A DNA stretch of 64,000 bases from Desulfobacterales bacterium (GTDB taxonomy: Bacteria > Desulfobacterota > Desulfobacteria > Desulfobacterales > Desulfosarcinaceae): NCBI GenBank assembly GCA_016218685.1, contig JACRDD010000042.1, forward strand, positions 33,907 to 97,906, written 5' to 3'. Below the pieces are notes generated by a model, which saw only the letters and a program-made list of their open reading frames with translations, was not told the DNA's origin and searched no databases. Numbering within the stretch: position 1 is the stretch's first letter; every line of letters begins with the position of its first letter. The position numbers and the translations under genes were made by a program. Shown one piece after another: positions 24,015 to 33,040 of the stretch.

Positions 24015-24383
24015 ATGTCCGATGATCGCCTCGTCTATTCTACGGAATCCGGTCGCATCTGCCCTGCTTGCACGCGGCCCGCGGCCCAGTGCACCTGCCG
24101 AAAGCGACCGGCCAAAGAAACAGCTCCGCGCCCTTTCCCCGCCGATGGGACGGTGCGCATCCGGCGCGAAACCCAGGGCCGCAAAGGCAAAACCGTCACC
24201 GTCATTCACGGACTATCCTTGACGGTTGACGCCCTGGAGGAGCTGGCCCGCGCGCTCAAACAGCATTGCGGCAGTGGCGGCACCATCCAGAAGGAAACCA
24301 TCGTCATCCAGGGTGACCACCGCCAACGAATCCGGGAGCTTCTCGAAAAAAAGGGTTATTCCGTCAAACTGGCCGGTGGCTGA
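24015..24383 (+). CDS. yciH: SUI1-family translation factor (YciH)
   Basis: A 122-residue protein with a short N-terminal zinc-ribbon-like stretch (CPACTRPAAQCTC, residues 16-28) and a SUI1/eIF1 domain from about 45 (GTVRIRRETQGRKGKTVTVI, then ALKQHCGSGGTIQKETIVIQGDHRQRI). Bacterial YciH resembles eukaryotic eIF1 and can promote fidelity of start selection in the initiation complex, though it is dispensable. It is divergent from the zinc-ribbon peptidase gene and followed 13 bases later by a small winged-helix-like gene. Confidence 0.93.
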   Translation: MSDDRLVYSTESGRICPACTRPAAQCTCRKRPAKETAPRPFPADGTVRIRRETQGRKGKTVTVIHGLSLTVDALEELARALKQHCGSGGTIQKETIVIQGDHRQRIRELLEKKGYSVKLAGG

Positions 24384-24396
24384 AAAGAGAGACATA

Positions 24397-24645
24397 ATGG
24401 CCCAGTCCGAAGAACTTCAGATCCTCTCCCTGCTCGCTAAAGAGTGGGATTTCAGCGGTCCGCCCGGCATCATGGATATCGGTGACATCGTCTCCGCCCT
24501 GCCCCAGGCCCCCAGCCAGACTCTGCAGGCGCTCAAACGGCTGTTCACGAGCGGCCTGGTGGACATGAACGCGCTTAAAACCAGCGCCTTCCTGACCCCG
24601 GAAGGTTATTCGGCGGTGGAGAAGCATCGCATGGTGGATAAATAG
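24397..24645 (+). CDS. Small winged-helix-like protein of unknown function
   Basis: An 82-residue acidic-to-neutral protein. The middle (residues about 25-60: IGDIVSALPQAPSQTLQALKRLF and TSGLVDMN) looks like a winged-helix DNA- or protein-binding fold, with TPEGYSAVEKHR at the end. I could not assign a family. I chose the ATG at 24397, after AAGAGAG; a longer frame overlaps the SUI1 gene. It follows SUI1 by 13 bases and is likely on the same transcript. Confidence 0.68.
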   Translation: MAQSEELQILSLLAKEWDFSGPPGIMDIGDIVSALPQAPSQTLQALKRLFTSGLVDMNALKTSAFLTPEGYSAVEKHRMVDK

Positions 24646-24711
24646 AGTTGCGCTGTGCGCAGATGGCGTTACCTTGTGAGCCCAATCAGATCAATGGAGA
24701 CGAGGTACGCC

Positions 24712-25710
24712 ATGAACCATATATCCGCGATTCACCACATTACCGCCATCACGCCATCCGCAACAGAAAATCTGGCCTTTTACGAAAATGTGCTGGGGCT
24801 GCGGCTGGTCAAACAAACCGTCAACTTCGACGATCCTTACACCTACCACTTGTATTATGGCGATGCCCGGGGGACCCCCGGCACGATCCTGACCTTTTTC
24901 CCCTGGGAAAACCTGCCCCAGGGCCGGCCCGGCGCCGGCATGGTGACCGCCATCGCCTTCGCGGCTCCCCTGCGGGCCATGGATTTCTGGAACAGGCGCC
25001 TTCGGCGACTGGCTTGCGATCTCCAGTCCGGAGAGCGCTTCGGCGATCCAGTCCTGCGCTTTACCGACCCCCATGGCCTGCCCCTGGAACTGATCGGGCA
25101 ATCCGAACCAGCAGCCACCGCCCACTGGCACGCAGGCCCCATCGCCGCCGAGCACGCCATCGCCGGCTTTCACTCGGCCACCGCAACCCTGCACCATTTG
25201 ACGGAAAGCAAGACGCTTTTCTCTTCGTTGCTGGGCATGACCCTTTTAAAACAGTCGGACAACCGCTACCGGTTTGCCTCGGCCGATACCAGGGCACCTG
25301 GTCATTTCTGGGATGTCGTCATCGATCCCCAAGCCCCTCCGGGTCAGCAGGGCGGCGGTACTGTGCACCATATCGCCTTTCGCACCGCAAGCGATGATGA
25401 CCAGTTGTGGTGGCAATCGCGCCTACGCACGGTGGGGCTTGGGGTGACAGAGGTCCGCGATCGCAAGTATTTTCGTTCGATCTATTTCAACGCGCCCCAG
25501 CGTTTGCTCTTGGAAATAGCCACGGATGGTCCTGGATTCGGAGTCGACGAAGAAGAAGCAATATTGGGTACAAGGTTGAGGCTGCCGGAATCTTATGAAC
25601 GGATGCGGCCAGACATCGAACGCCGCTTGCCGCCCCTGCGGCCGACTTCACCTTCGCCAATCGACACCTGTCGACCGATCGCATCAACGGAGGCGCTATC
25701 TTCGGCCTGA
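24712..25710 (+). CDS. Glyoxalase/ring-cleaving dioxygenase-family protein (MhqO-like)
   Basis: A 332-residue protein with two vicinal-oxygen-chelate repeats. The first (residues about 4-150) has IHHITAITPSATENLAFYE and LVKQTVNFDDPYTYHLYYGD; the second (about 155-300) has GFHSATATL and VHHIAFRTASDDDQLWW, ending YFRSIYFNAPQRLLLEIATD. This is the MhqO/MhqA pattern, linked to catechol or quinone stress and often called ring-cleaving dioxygenase. Histidine and glutamate metal ligands (HHIT, VHHIAF, LLEIA) are present. The ATG at 24712 follows GAGG at good spacing; a longer frame was rejected. It ends 25 bases from a convergent large oxidoreductase gene. Confidence 0.92.
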   Translation: MNHISAIHHITAITPSATENLAFYENVLGLRLVKQTVNFDDPYTYHLYYGDARGTPGTILTFFPWENLPQGRPGAGMVTAIAFAAPLRAMDFWNRRLRRLACDLQSGERFGDPVLRFTDPHGLPLELIGQSEPAATAHWHAGPIAAEHAIAGFHSATATLHHLTESKTLFSSLLGMTLLKQSDNRYRFASADTRAPGHFWDVVIDPQAPPGQQGGGTVHHIAFRTASDDDQLWWQSRLRTVGLGVTEVRDRKYFRSIYFNAPQRLLLEIATDGPGFGVDEEEAILGTRLRLPESYERMRPDIERRLPPLRPTSPSPIDTCRPIASTEALSSA

Positions 25711-25735
25711 TGTTTCCTTTGGGCTTAACAGCTTG

Positions 25736-28700
25736 TTAAAATCCGATGGTCTCGCAGGCCGTCAATAATCGGGCCGCAATGCCGCGCCAGGCATCGCCGG
25801 CGCAGGCGTCGGCCAGGGCCACTGCCAGATGTTGGGGACGTGTCAGGGCCTGGCGTCCCAGACCGTTGAGACACGCCGGGCAGTTGGTCAGCAGCAGGTG
25901 ACGGGGAACTTCTTCCAATCGCGGTGCCAGGGCCGAGCGCTTGCGCGCGAGCATAGCGGCGGAGATATCCGGGCGGCTCAGGGCCAGCGTTCCGGCTTCC
26001 GAGCAGCAGTGCGGGATGGATTCGACACCCTGGGGCGCGACGGCGCGCAGCAGCGCTTCTCCCCTGCCCTCCAAAGAATCGTGGCAGGGCGGGTGATAGA
26101 AGCATTTCTCCGGCAACGTAACGTCTACCCCGCGCGCCAGCACGAAGGCGGCCACATCGCTGATGGGTGCGTCGAAAATCTCGGGTACATGAATGTGCTT
26201 CAGGGCTTCACGGCAGGTGCCGCAACTGACGATGCAAGCGTCGAAATCCATATCGCCCAGCATGGAACGGATCTGGTTGAAGATAATCGTGTTGCGCAAC
26301 TCCTGCCGGTGGGTCAGGTCACGCTTGGCATTGGCGTGGGCCGGATAGCCGCAGCAAAGGTGTTTGGGCGGCAGCACGACGCGCATCCCGGAGCGCAGCA
26401 GTAAAAAGACCGTGGCCAAGGCGACGTCGCCGTGCAGTCTTTCCGAGCCGCACCCCGGGAAGTAAAAAACGGTGCCGGTCGCGGATTGCTCCGGCCTGAC
26501 CAGCAGGGCGTGGTTCAAATCGTGGGGCCGTGGATAAAACGCGGTCAGCGGCCGCGCCGAGATCGGCGGCGCGGGTGAATAAAAAGAGGCCAGCATTTTT
26601 GAATGCCGCCAGCCATGGCCCATCAGCCGGGCGCCGACGCGTTGCAGCGTGCCGCCCCATTGCAGGACACCGCGGCGCATCAAGCGATTGGCCGTTTGGG
26701 AACGGGTGGCGAGATAGCCCAGCACGATGCGCGTGGGCCAGGCGGTCTGCCGCAGGCCCCGGGCGATGAGCACTTCGCGCTCGAGAATCGACACCTCGGC
26801 TGTATCGATGTTGACCGGACACGGCGCCAGACACTTGTGACAGAGCGTGCAGTGATCGGCGATCTCCTTGAGCCAGCGCAGGGGCCGCAGCCCCATGGCC
26901 TGGGAGCGTTGGGCATCGTAGAGCAAGGCTTCGATGATCGCCGTCAAGGCCATGTTCTTGTTGCGCGGGTGGTAGAAGAGATTGCCCGCCGGAAAGAAGG
27001 TGCAACAGGCGGTTTTGCATCGTCCGCAGCGCACGCACTGGGAGATCTTCTCGGCCAACTGTTCCAGGTGGCCGTAGCGCAGGATGCGCGCCTCCAGCTC
27101 GATGAGGTTGAACGAAGGCGTAAAGACCCGCTCGACCACGCTGCGGTCGGTCAGTTTGCCCGGGTTGATCAGATCCGCCGGATCGGCCGCCTGCAAGTAG
27201 GCCTTGAAATCGGCCAGGATGTCGGCGTCCAGGTGTTTGATCTTGGTGAACCCGATGCCGTGCTCGCCGCTCACCACCCCCTCCAGTTCCACGGCCTTTT
27301 CCATGATGATGTCGGCCACCTCGGCGGCCCGCAGCATCATCTCGCGGTCGTTGGAGAACACGGGGATGTTGACATGCACGTTGCCGTCGCCGGCGTGCAT
27401 GTGGGTGGCCACCACGATCCGCCGGCCGCGGATCTCGGCGATATCGCGCTGAATCTCGGCGTTGACCTTGCTGAAGCCGCGCAGCAACTCGGCCAGGGCC
27501 TCCTGAATGTAGCGCAGATGGGTCTCGGACCTTAAATGATCGCGGCCGGCCAGTTCGATCTGATCCAGGCTCTCCTTGAGCAGTTGCTGGGCCCGGGGCA
27601 ACTTGGCCGTCAGCCACTCGGGGTCCTCGATGGGCACGGCCTTTTCCAGGTAGGTGCGCAACTGCCAGATGACCTCCTGCTGGTTGGCGCGCTCTTCCTC
27701 CATGTTGAGGGCATCCACGAAGGCCGCAAACTCGGCCAGGGCCCTCAGGGGTAGCACGATATCTTCGTTGAGCTTAAAGGCATTGGTCCGCGCGGCAATG
27801 GCCCCCAGGCGCTTGCGGTCGCGCCAAAAGCGCTGGGCCTCCTGGGCGCTTTGGGCCACGGCCATGCAGGTGTTGGGATAGCCTTGCAGCAGCGCCGTCA
27901 GACGGCCCAGGCCGGCCTCGATCTGGTCAGCGCCGTGGCCCACGATGTCGATGAGCAGAACGGCCTTGGGACTTTCGCTGCGCGGCGCCTTGGCTTTGTA
28001 CTGGATGGCGCGCACATACTCTTCGTCGAAGTGCTCCAGGGCCATGAGCGCTTCGCGCCCCTGCTGGGGAAAGGCCGCCACGATTTGCTCGATGACCTCG
28101 GCCGCCTCCTCCATATCGTCGCCGAAAAATTCCAGGCACACCGTGGCCTGCTGGGGATAGGCGCGATGCAGGATGAAGACGGCGGAGGTGATGATGCCGT
28201 CCGTGCCCTCTTTCTGCAGGCCGGGCAACCCTTCCAGGCTCTTGTTGGTGATATCCTTGCCCAGGCCCGGTTTGCGCAACTGATGGCCGTTCAGCGAGAT
28301 CTGCCTGAGCGGTTCGCCCGTGGCGCTATCCGTCACGCTAAAGCGGATGGTTTCATGGGGATCGATGCGCCGGCCGTTGGGCTGCAAGCGCCGTACTTCC
28401 AGCAGGCGGCCGCCCGGCACCGCGATGCGAAAGCTCAGCACGTTGTCGATGGCCGTGCCCCACAGCACGGCCCGCTTGCCGCCGGCATTCTCGGCGATAT
28501 TGCCGCCCACCGTGCAGGCCCAGGCCGAAGTGGGATCGGTGGCGAACACCAGGTGCGCCGCTTCGGCGGCCTGCATGGCCGCTTCGGTAATCACCCCGGC
28601 GCCCAGTGCAATCGTGGGGATGGTCAGGGATTGTCCGTCCGGCTGTTCGAAATCCTCCCTGCGGATGGCGCCGATATGGTCGAGCTTCTCGGTATTGACC

Positions 28701-29335
28701 ATGACGCAACCGGGGGCCACGGGCACGGCCCCGCCGGTCAGCCCGGTGCCGCCGCCCCGGGGGATGGCCTTAAGCCCCAGGTCCGCGATGGCTTCGAGCA
28801 GCCGCGGCACCTGCGCCTCCTGGTCCGGGTAGACCACCGCCACGGGCAGGTGCAGGCGCCAGTCGGTGGCGTCGGTGGCATGCGCCGCCAGCGCAAAGGG
28901 CGTGAAGAAAAGGTTCGCTTCGCCCACGATGGCGCCTAGATGCTGCCGCATCCGCTCGCGCAGGGCAAGCACGCCGGCCAGTTCCACGGCCAGATCGTCC
29001 AGCTTTTGGCGACACTTTTCCAGCACCAGGATCAGATCCGGCTCCTGCCGTCCCCGCTCGGCGATCCAGGCCAGCTCTTTGTGGGCCGCTTCCAGAAAGC
29101 CCCGGCGCCGCCGCTCGTCCTCGACCAGCTCCTGATAGAGAAAAGGGTTGCGGCGGTGGATGAACAGGTCCCCCACGAAACGCATCAACAGCCGCCAGGA
29201 ACGCCCGGTCTGGCGCCTGAACACCAGCCGCTCCAGGGGCGCCAACACCTCGTCCCCCAGCAGCATGGCCAGAATGCGCCGGTCGTCGGCGGAGGTATAA
29301 TTATAAGGTATCTCCCTCGAGGTGGTGCTGCTCAT
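25736..29335 (-). CDS. Large FAD-linked oxidoreductase with 4Fe-4S and CCG domains (DUF3683 type)
   Basis: A 1199-residue fusion. The N-terminus (REIPYNYTSADDRRILAMLLG, about 7-27) is the DUF3683 type. Residues about 160-720 are a FAD-binding and FAD-linked oxidase C-terminal unit like GlcD, D-lactate dehydrogenase or YdiJ, with PRGGGTGLTGGAVPVAPG near 190-207 and HMHAGDGNVHVNIPVF near 645. Two 4Fe-4S motifs follow, CVRCGRCKTACC near 766 and CTLCHKCLAPCP near 827. The C-terminal part has two CCG-like cysteine domains (CCGYPAHAN near 993 and CCSEAGTLAL near 1108), as in GlpC and heterodisulfide reductase. It likely oxidises a 2-hydroxy acid and passes electrons through iron-sulfur clusters to a carrier; the substrate is unknown. 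It stands alone as a leftward gene. Confidence 0.93.
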   Translation of the reverse strand: MSSTTSREIPYNYTSADDRRILAMLLGDEVLAPLERLVFRRQTGRSWRLLMRFVGDLFIHRRNPFLYQELVEDERRRRGFLEAAHKELAWIAERGRQEPDLILVLEKCRQKLDDLAVELAGVLALRERMRQHLGAIVGEANLFFTPFALAAHATDATDWRLHLPVAVVYPDQEAQVPRLLEAIADLGLKAIPRGGGTGLTGGAVPVAPGCVMVNTEKLDHIGAIRREDFEQPDGQSLTIPTIALGAGVITEAAMQAAEAAHLVFATDPTSAWACTVGGNIAENAGGKRAVLWGTAIDNVLSFRIAVPGGRLLEVRRLQPNGRRIDPHETIRFSVTDSATGEPLRQISLNGHQLRKPGLGKDITNKSLEGLPGLQKEGTDGIITSAVFILHRAYPQQATVCLEFFGDDMEEAAEVIEQIVAAFPQQGREALMALEHFDEEYVRAIQYKAKAPRSESPKAVLLIDIVGHGADQIEAGLGRLTALLQGYPNTCMAVAQSAQEAQRFWRDRKRLGAIAARTNAFKLNEDIVLPLRALAEFAAFVDALNMEEERANQQEVIWQLRTYLEKAVPIEDPEWLTAKLPRAQQLLKESLDQIELAGRDHLRSETHLRYIQEALAELLRGFSKVNAEIQRDIAEIRGRRIVVATHMHAGDGNVHVNIPVFSNDREMMLRAAEVADIIMEKAVELEGVVSGEHGIGFTKIKHLDADILADFKAYLQAADPADLINPGKLTDRSVVERVFTPSFNLIELEARILRYGHLEQLAEKISQCVRCGRCKTACCTFFPAGNLFYHPRNKNMALTAIIEALLYDAQRSQAMGLRPLRWLKEIADHCTLCHKCLAPCPVNIDTAEVSILEREVLIARGLRQTAWPTRIVLGYLATRSQTANRLMRRGVLQWGGTLQRVGARLMGHGWRHSKMLASFYSPAPPISARPLTAFYPRPHDLNHALLVRPEQSATGTVFYFPGCGSERLHGDVALATVFLLLRSGMRVVLPPKHLCCGYPAHANAKRDLTHRQELRNTIIFNQIRSMLGDMDFDACIVSCGTCREALKHIHVPEIFDAPISDVAAFVLARGVDVTLPEKCFYHPPCHDSLEGRGEALLRAVAPQGVESIPHCCSEAGTLALSRPDISAAMLARKRSALAPRLEEVPRHLLLTNCPACLNGLGRQALTRPQHLAVALADACAGDAWRGIAARLLTACETIGF

Positions 29336-29708
29336 GGTTTCCTGCTAAAAACTTCGGGTCCGAATCACGCATCCAAGAAACAAAAACGCTCCCGAGAACC
29401 GAATCGGGCGCGCCATGTCTTTTTCACATGCATATCGCACGCTTGTTTATTGACCAAGCCTAATGCCTTTGCAACCTAAATTTAAACCTGAACCCCTTGC
29501 CCGCTTGCATGGTGCCCTCCTAAAATCGGACGAATCCTGTGCTGCAACTGCGCGCCGTTTATTTGTTCCCTGCACGACGACCGTTATTGCTTGTGCCAAA
29601 CCACCTGGGGTGCTAATGACAATCCGCTGTTATCTTGCCTAATATCAGCCATTTGGTGCAAATGCAGCGCATGCGCGAACACGCAAACAGAGACACACGG
29701 AGTGCTCG
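29336..29708. other. Intergenic region between divergent genes
   Basis: These 373 bases separate the large oxidoreductase gene (leftward) from the patatin gene (rightward). Both promoters should lie here, but no clear consensus pair was identified. A short inverted repeat (CCCGA...TCGGG, about 29393-29408) is the only structure noticed. No open frame with a ribosome-binding site or RNA gene was seen. Confidence 0.5.
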
Positions 29709-30596
29709 ATGACCAGCCTGCCACAAAATTTAGGCGCGCCGACAGCGCCATCGTTCGAAAATGCCCTGATCGTCGAAGGCGGCGCCATGCGTGGCATTTT
29801 TTCCACCGGGGTCCTGGACAGGTTCCTCGAGGCCCGGTTCAACCCATTCGATCTTTTGCTCGGCGTCTCTTCGGGGGCCGCCAACCTGGCCGCCTATTTG
29901 GCGCGCATGCCGAAACGCAATTTCAAAATCTACACCGATTATTCCCTGCGGCCGGAATTTATCAGCCTGAAGCGCTTTGTTTGCGGCGGCCATCTCATGG
30001 ATCTGGACTGGCTCTGGGATAAGACCATTGCGGAGATCCGCCTTGACCTGCAGACCATTTTCGCCACGGACAAACTCTTTTTGATCGGCCTGACGGATGT
30101 CGCCACCGGAGAAGCAATATACAAGCAAACGGATGGGGATCGATTGGAAGAGGTGTTGAAGGCATCCAGCGCGATGCCCATCGTGTATCGGACATTTCCT
30201 TCGATTGACGGCCGACCGACGGTGGATGGGGGTATTTCCGACCCACTGCCGGTCGCGGCGGCGATGCAAAGAGGCGCGCGCAAAATCATGGTAGTCCGAT
30301 CGCGGCCCAAACATTATAAGAAGAGAGAAATGCTATCCAATGCCGTACTGCTCTGGAAGCTGAAACCATATCCTGCGTTGCGAAGAGCCGTTGCCGGCCG
30401 GGTGCGTAAGTACAATGAAGCGCTCGGCCTGATGCGCACGCCCCCTCCGGGCGTTTCGATCCTTGAAATATGCCCGCCGGACGATTTTCGATCCGCCCGT
30501 TTCGGCCGGAATATGGGCATCTTGGTGGATGGATACGAGCAAGGGCGAAGCATGGCCGAGCTTGCCATGCGGTCTTGGGCACATGCCATGGATTGA
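29709..30596 (+). CDS. Patatin-like phospholipase
   Basis: A 295-residue protein with the three patatin signatures: the oxyanion loop IVEGGAMRGIFSTGVLD (about 22-38), the nucleophile elbow GVSSGAANLAAY (serine near 55) and the aspartate motif VDGGISDPLPVAAA near 175. It resembles the YjjU-type bacterial patatins, which hydrolyse acyl esters of lipids. No signal peptide, so it is probably cytoplasmic. Genes on either side are not functionally related. Confidence 0.92.
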   Translation: MTSLPQNLGAPTAPSFENALIVEGGAMRGIFSTGVLDRFLEARFNPFDLLLGVSSGAANLAAYLARMPKRNFKIYTDYSLRPEFISLKRFVCGGHLMDLDWLWDKTIAEIRLDLQTIFATDKLFLIGLTDVATGEAIYKQTDGDRLEEVLKASSAMPIVYRTFPSIDGRPTVDGGISDPLPVAAAMQRGARKIMVVRSRPKHYKKREMLSNAVLLWKLKPYPALRRAVAGRVRKYNEALGLMRTPPPGVSILEICPPDDFRSARFGRNMGILVDGYEQGRSMAELAMRSWAHAMD

Positions 30597-30755
30597 CTTG
30601 GAACTTCGCCTGTGACAACGGCAGCCATTAAATCATACTCTCCAGGCATACCTTGCGCATTATCACTCCGATGCCCATGGTGGGGGCTTCAATTGGAGGA
30701 CATACTGGGTCGGGGTGGAGATGCATTGCCGGCTCAATCCAGGGATGCAATACTC

Positions 30756-32477
30756 ATGAATAACGTCGCGAAAAACCCGGCTGACCGCTCAATCGAGAAA
30801 AGATTCAACATTCCGCTTCCTGCCCTGAACTGGCTGCGATCCTACGACCGGGCCTGGCTGCGGGGGGACGCCGTCGCCGGCATCACGCTTGCGGCCTATC
30901 TCCTTCCGGCCGGACTGGGCGATGCCTCGCTGGCCAACCTGCCGCCCCAGGCCGGACTCTACGCCTGTTTGTTCGGCGGGCTGGTCTTCTGGCTGTTCTG
31001 CAGCTCGCGGCATACGGCGATCACCGTTACCTCCGCCATCTCCCTGCTCGTCGGCGCCTCGCTGGGAGCGGTCGCCAGCGGCGACGTAACCCGGTTCGGC
31101 GCGCTGGCGGCGGGCACATCCTTGCTCGTGGCGCTGATCGCTTTTGTCGCCTGGCTGGCCAAGGCGGGGTCGATCGTCAACTTCATCTCGGAAAGCGTGA
31201 TGGTCGGCTTCAAGTGTGGCGTGGCCCTGTTCCTGGCCAGCACGCAGTTGCCCAAGTTGTTTGGCATCCACGGTGCCCACGGCAATTTCTGGGAAAACAG
31301 CGCCAACTTCCTCAAGCACCTGGGCCAAACCAATCCCACCTCGCTGACCATTGGCCTCGCCGCGTTGGCGGTACTCGTGTTCGGAAAGATTTTTCTCAAG
31401 AACAAACCTGTGGCGTTGTTCGTCGTGGTCGGCGGCATTGTGGCTTCGGGCTGGCTCGGCCTGGAAGCGCGCGGCGTGAAGCTGCTGGGGGTTGTGCCCC
31501 AAGGCTTGCCGGCCATGGGTCTGCCGGCGATTCACTGGTCCGACCTGAACGAGTTGCTGCCTCTGGCGCTCGCCTGTTTTCTGCTGGGGGCAGTGGAGAC
31601 CGCGGCCATTGGCCGCACCTTCGCCGCCAAGCATGGCGGGCGGCTGGATGCCAACCAGGAGTTCCTTGCGCTGGCCGCGTCCAACCTCGCCGCAGGCCTG
31701 GGAAGCGGGTTCCCGGTCAGCGGCGGCATGTCGCAGTCGCTTGTCAACGAAGGTGGGGGCGCGCGCACACCGCTTTCCGGCGCCATCTCGGCAGGGATCA
31801 TTCTGGTAGTCGTCCTTTTCTTCTCGCACCTGCTGGCCGCGCTGCCCCAGCCCGTTTTGGCGGCGGTGGTTTTGGTGGCCGTGGCCAGCTTGTTCAAACT
31901 GGCGGCGCTCAAGCAACTCTGGCGCAGCGACCTCCCGGAATTCGTCGTGGCCATGGTGGCCATCGTCGGCGTGCTCGGCCAGGGGTTGCTGCGCGGCGTG
32001 ATGATCGGTGCGATCATCTCCCTGGTGCTGTTGATCCGGCGCGCGTCACAGCCGCACGTCGCCTACCTCGGCCGTATCGCGGGCACCCGCCGGTTCTCAG
32101 ATCGCGAGCGCCATCCGGACAATGAGTTGACCCCAGGCGTGCTGGTCTTCCGCCCGGAGTCGAGCATTATCTATTTCAACATGGATCATGTGCGCGATAC
32201 GATTCTGGATCGGGTGCACACTGAAGCCACGCCACCGCTCCTCGTCGTGCTGGACCTCTCGGCCGCGCCCCACGTGGACATGCACAGCGCGCACATGCTC
32301 GCGGAACTGGCCGACGAGCTCTCCTCTGCCGGTATCCGCTTTCAGGCGGTCGAAGCGCGCGCATCGGTGCGCGATCGATTGCGCAGCGAAGGGGTGGACG
32401 CCAAACTCGGCATGGTCAACCGGTTCACCTCCGTCGCCGACGCGGTGGAGGCGTTTCAAAAACAGGCCTCGACCTGA
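30756..32477 (+). CDS. SulP-family anion transporter with STAS domain
   Basis: A 573-residue protein with 10-12 membrane segments (residues about 35-430) typical of SulP (DAVAGITLAAYLLPAGLGDA, ISESVMVGFKCG, AAGLGSGFPVSGGMSQS) and a C-terminal STAS domain (about 445-570, with LTPGVLVFRPESSIIYFN and LVVLDLSAAPHVDMHSAHML). It likely exchanges or takes up sulfate, bicarbonate or a related anion. Start at 30756 follows AGGGA; the open frame upstream is longer. This is the second SulP gene in the window; it has no nearby regulator, unlike the one at 1-540. Sulfate uptake would suit a sulfate reducer, but the substrate is not provable here. Confidence 0.92.
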   Translation: MNNVAKNPADRSIEKRFNIPLPALNWLRSYDRAWLRGDAVAGITLAAYLLPAGLGDASLANLPPQAGLYACLFGGLVFWLFCSSRHTAITVTSAISLLVGASLGAVASGDVTRFGALAAGTSLLVALIAFVAWLAKAGSIVNFISESVMVGFKCGVALFLASTQLPKLFGIHGAHGNFWENSANFLKHLGQTNPTSLTIGLAALAVLVFGKIFLKNKPVALFVVVGGIVASGWLGLEARGVKLLGVVPQGLPAMGLPAIHWSDLNELLPLALACFLLGAVETAAIGRTFAAKHGGRLDANQEFLALAASNLAAGLGSGFPVSGGMSQSLVNEGGGARTPLSGAISAGIILVVVLFFSHLLAALPQPVLAAVVLVAVASLFKLAALKQLWRSDLPEFVVAMVAIVGVLGQGLLRGVMIGAIISLVLLIRRASQPHVAYLGRIAGTRRFSDRERHPDNELTPGVLVFRPESSIIYFNMDHVRDTILDRVHTEATPPLLVVLDLSAAPHVDMHSAHMLAELADELSSAGIRFQAVEARASVRDRLRSEGVDAKLGMVNRFTSVADAVEAFQKQAST

Positions 32478-32584
32478 AGCTTCCCATGAAACACCAATTT
32501 GCAAAAAATCATTATCCCCGGTGTCCCGCCTGAGGTTCAAGGAGGTATTAGATCCTGAATTGGTCGATATGCTCCGAAGCAATT

Positions 32585-33001
32585 CTACTCGCCAATAATC
32601 TTGACCAGCACTCGCTTCTTCCGGCGCCCGTCGAACTCGCCGTAGAAGATTTGCTCCCAGGTGCCGAAGTCGAGCTTGCCGGCGGTGACGGCGACGACCA
32701 CCTCGCGACCCATGATCTGGCGTTTCATGTGGGCGTCGGCGTTGTCTTCGCCCACGTTGTGGCGGTACTGGGAGACCGGGGCGTGCGGGGCGAGGCGCTC
32801 CAGCCACTGTTCGTAGTCGTGGTGCAGGCCCGATTCGTCGTCGTTGATGAAGACGCTGGCGGTGATGTGCATGGCATTGACCAGCACCAGGCCTTCCTGG
32901 ATGCCGCTGGCCCGCAGGCAGGCTTCCACCTGGGGGGTGATATTGATGAAGGCCCGGCGGGTGGGCACTTCGAACCATAGTTCCTGGCGATAACTTTTCA
33001 T
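32585..33001 (-). CDS. yjbQ: YjbQ-family protein
   Basis: A 138-residue protein of the YjbQ (UPF0047) family, with [20 protein letters not shown], the conserved [21 protein letters not shown] (residues about 45-66), [18 protein letters not shown] near 81-98 and [14 protein letters not shown] near 115. YjbQ has been linked with a secondary thiamine-phosphate synthase activity in E. coli, but its normal job is uncertain. The upstream Sec gene stops 39 bases before its start, so co-transcription is possible. It is convergent with the SulP gene. Confidence 0.92.
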   Translation of the reverse strand: MKSYRQELWFEVPTRRAFINITPQVEACLRASGIQEGLVLVNAMHITASVFINDDESGLHHDYEQWLERLAPHAPVSQYRHNVGEDNADAHMKRQIMGREVVVAVTAGKLDFGTWEQIFYGEFDGRRKKRVLVKIIGE

Positions 33002-33040
33002 ATCTACTTCCCTCGTTTTTCTTTCTTTAACCTTGGCGTT

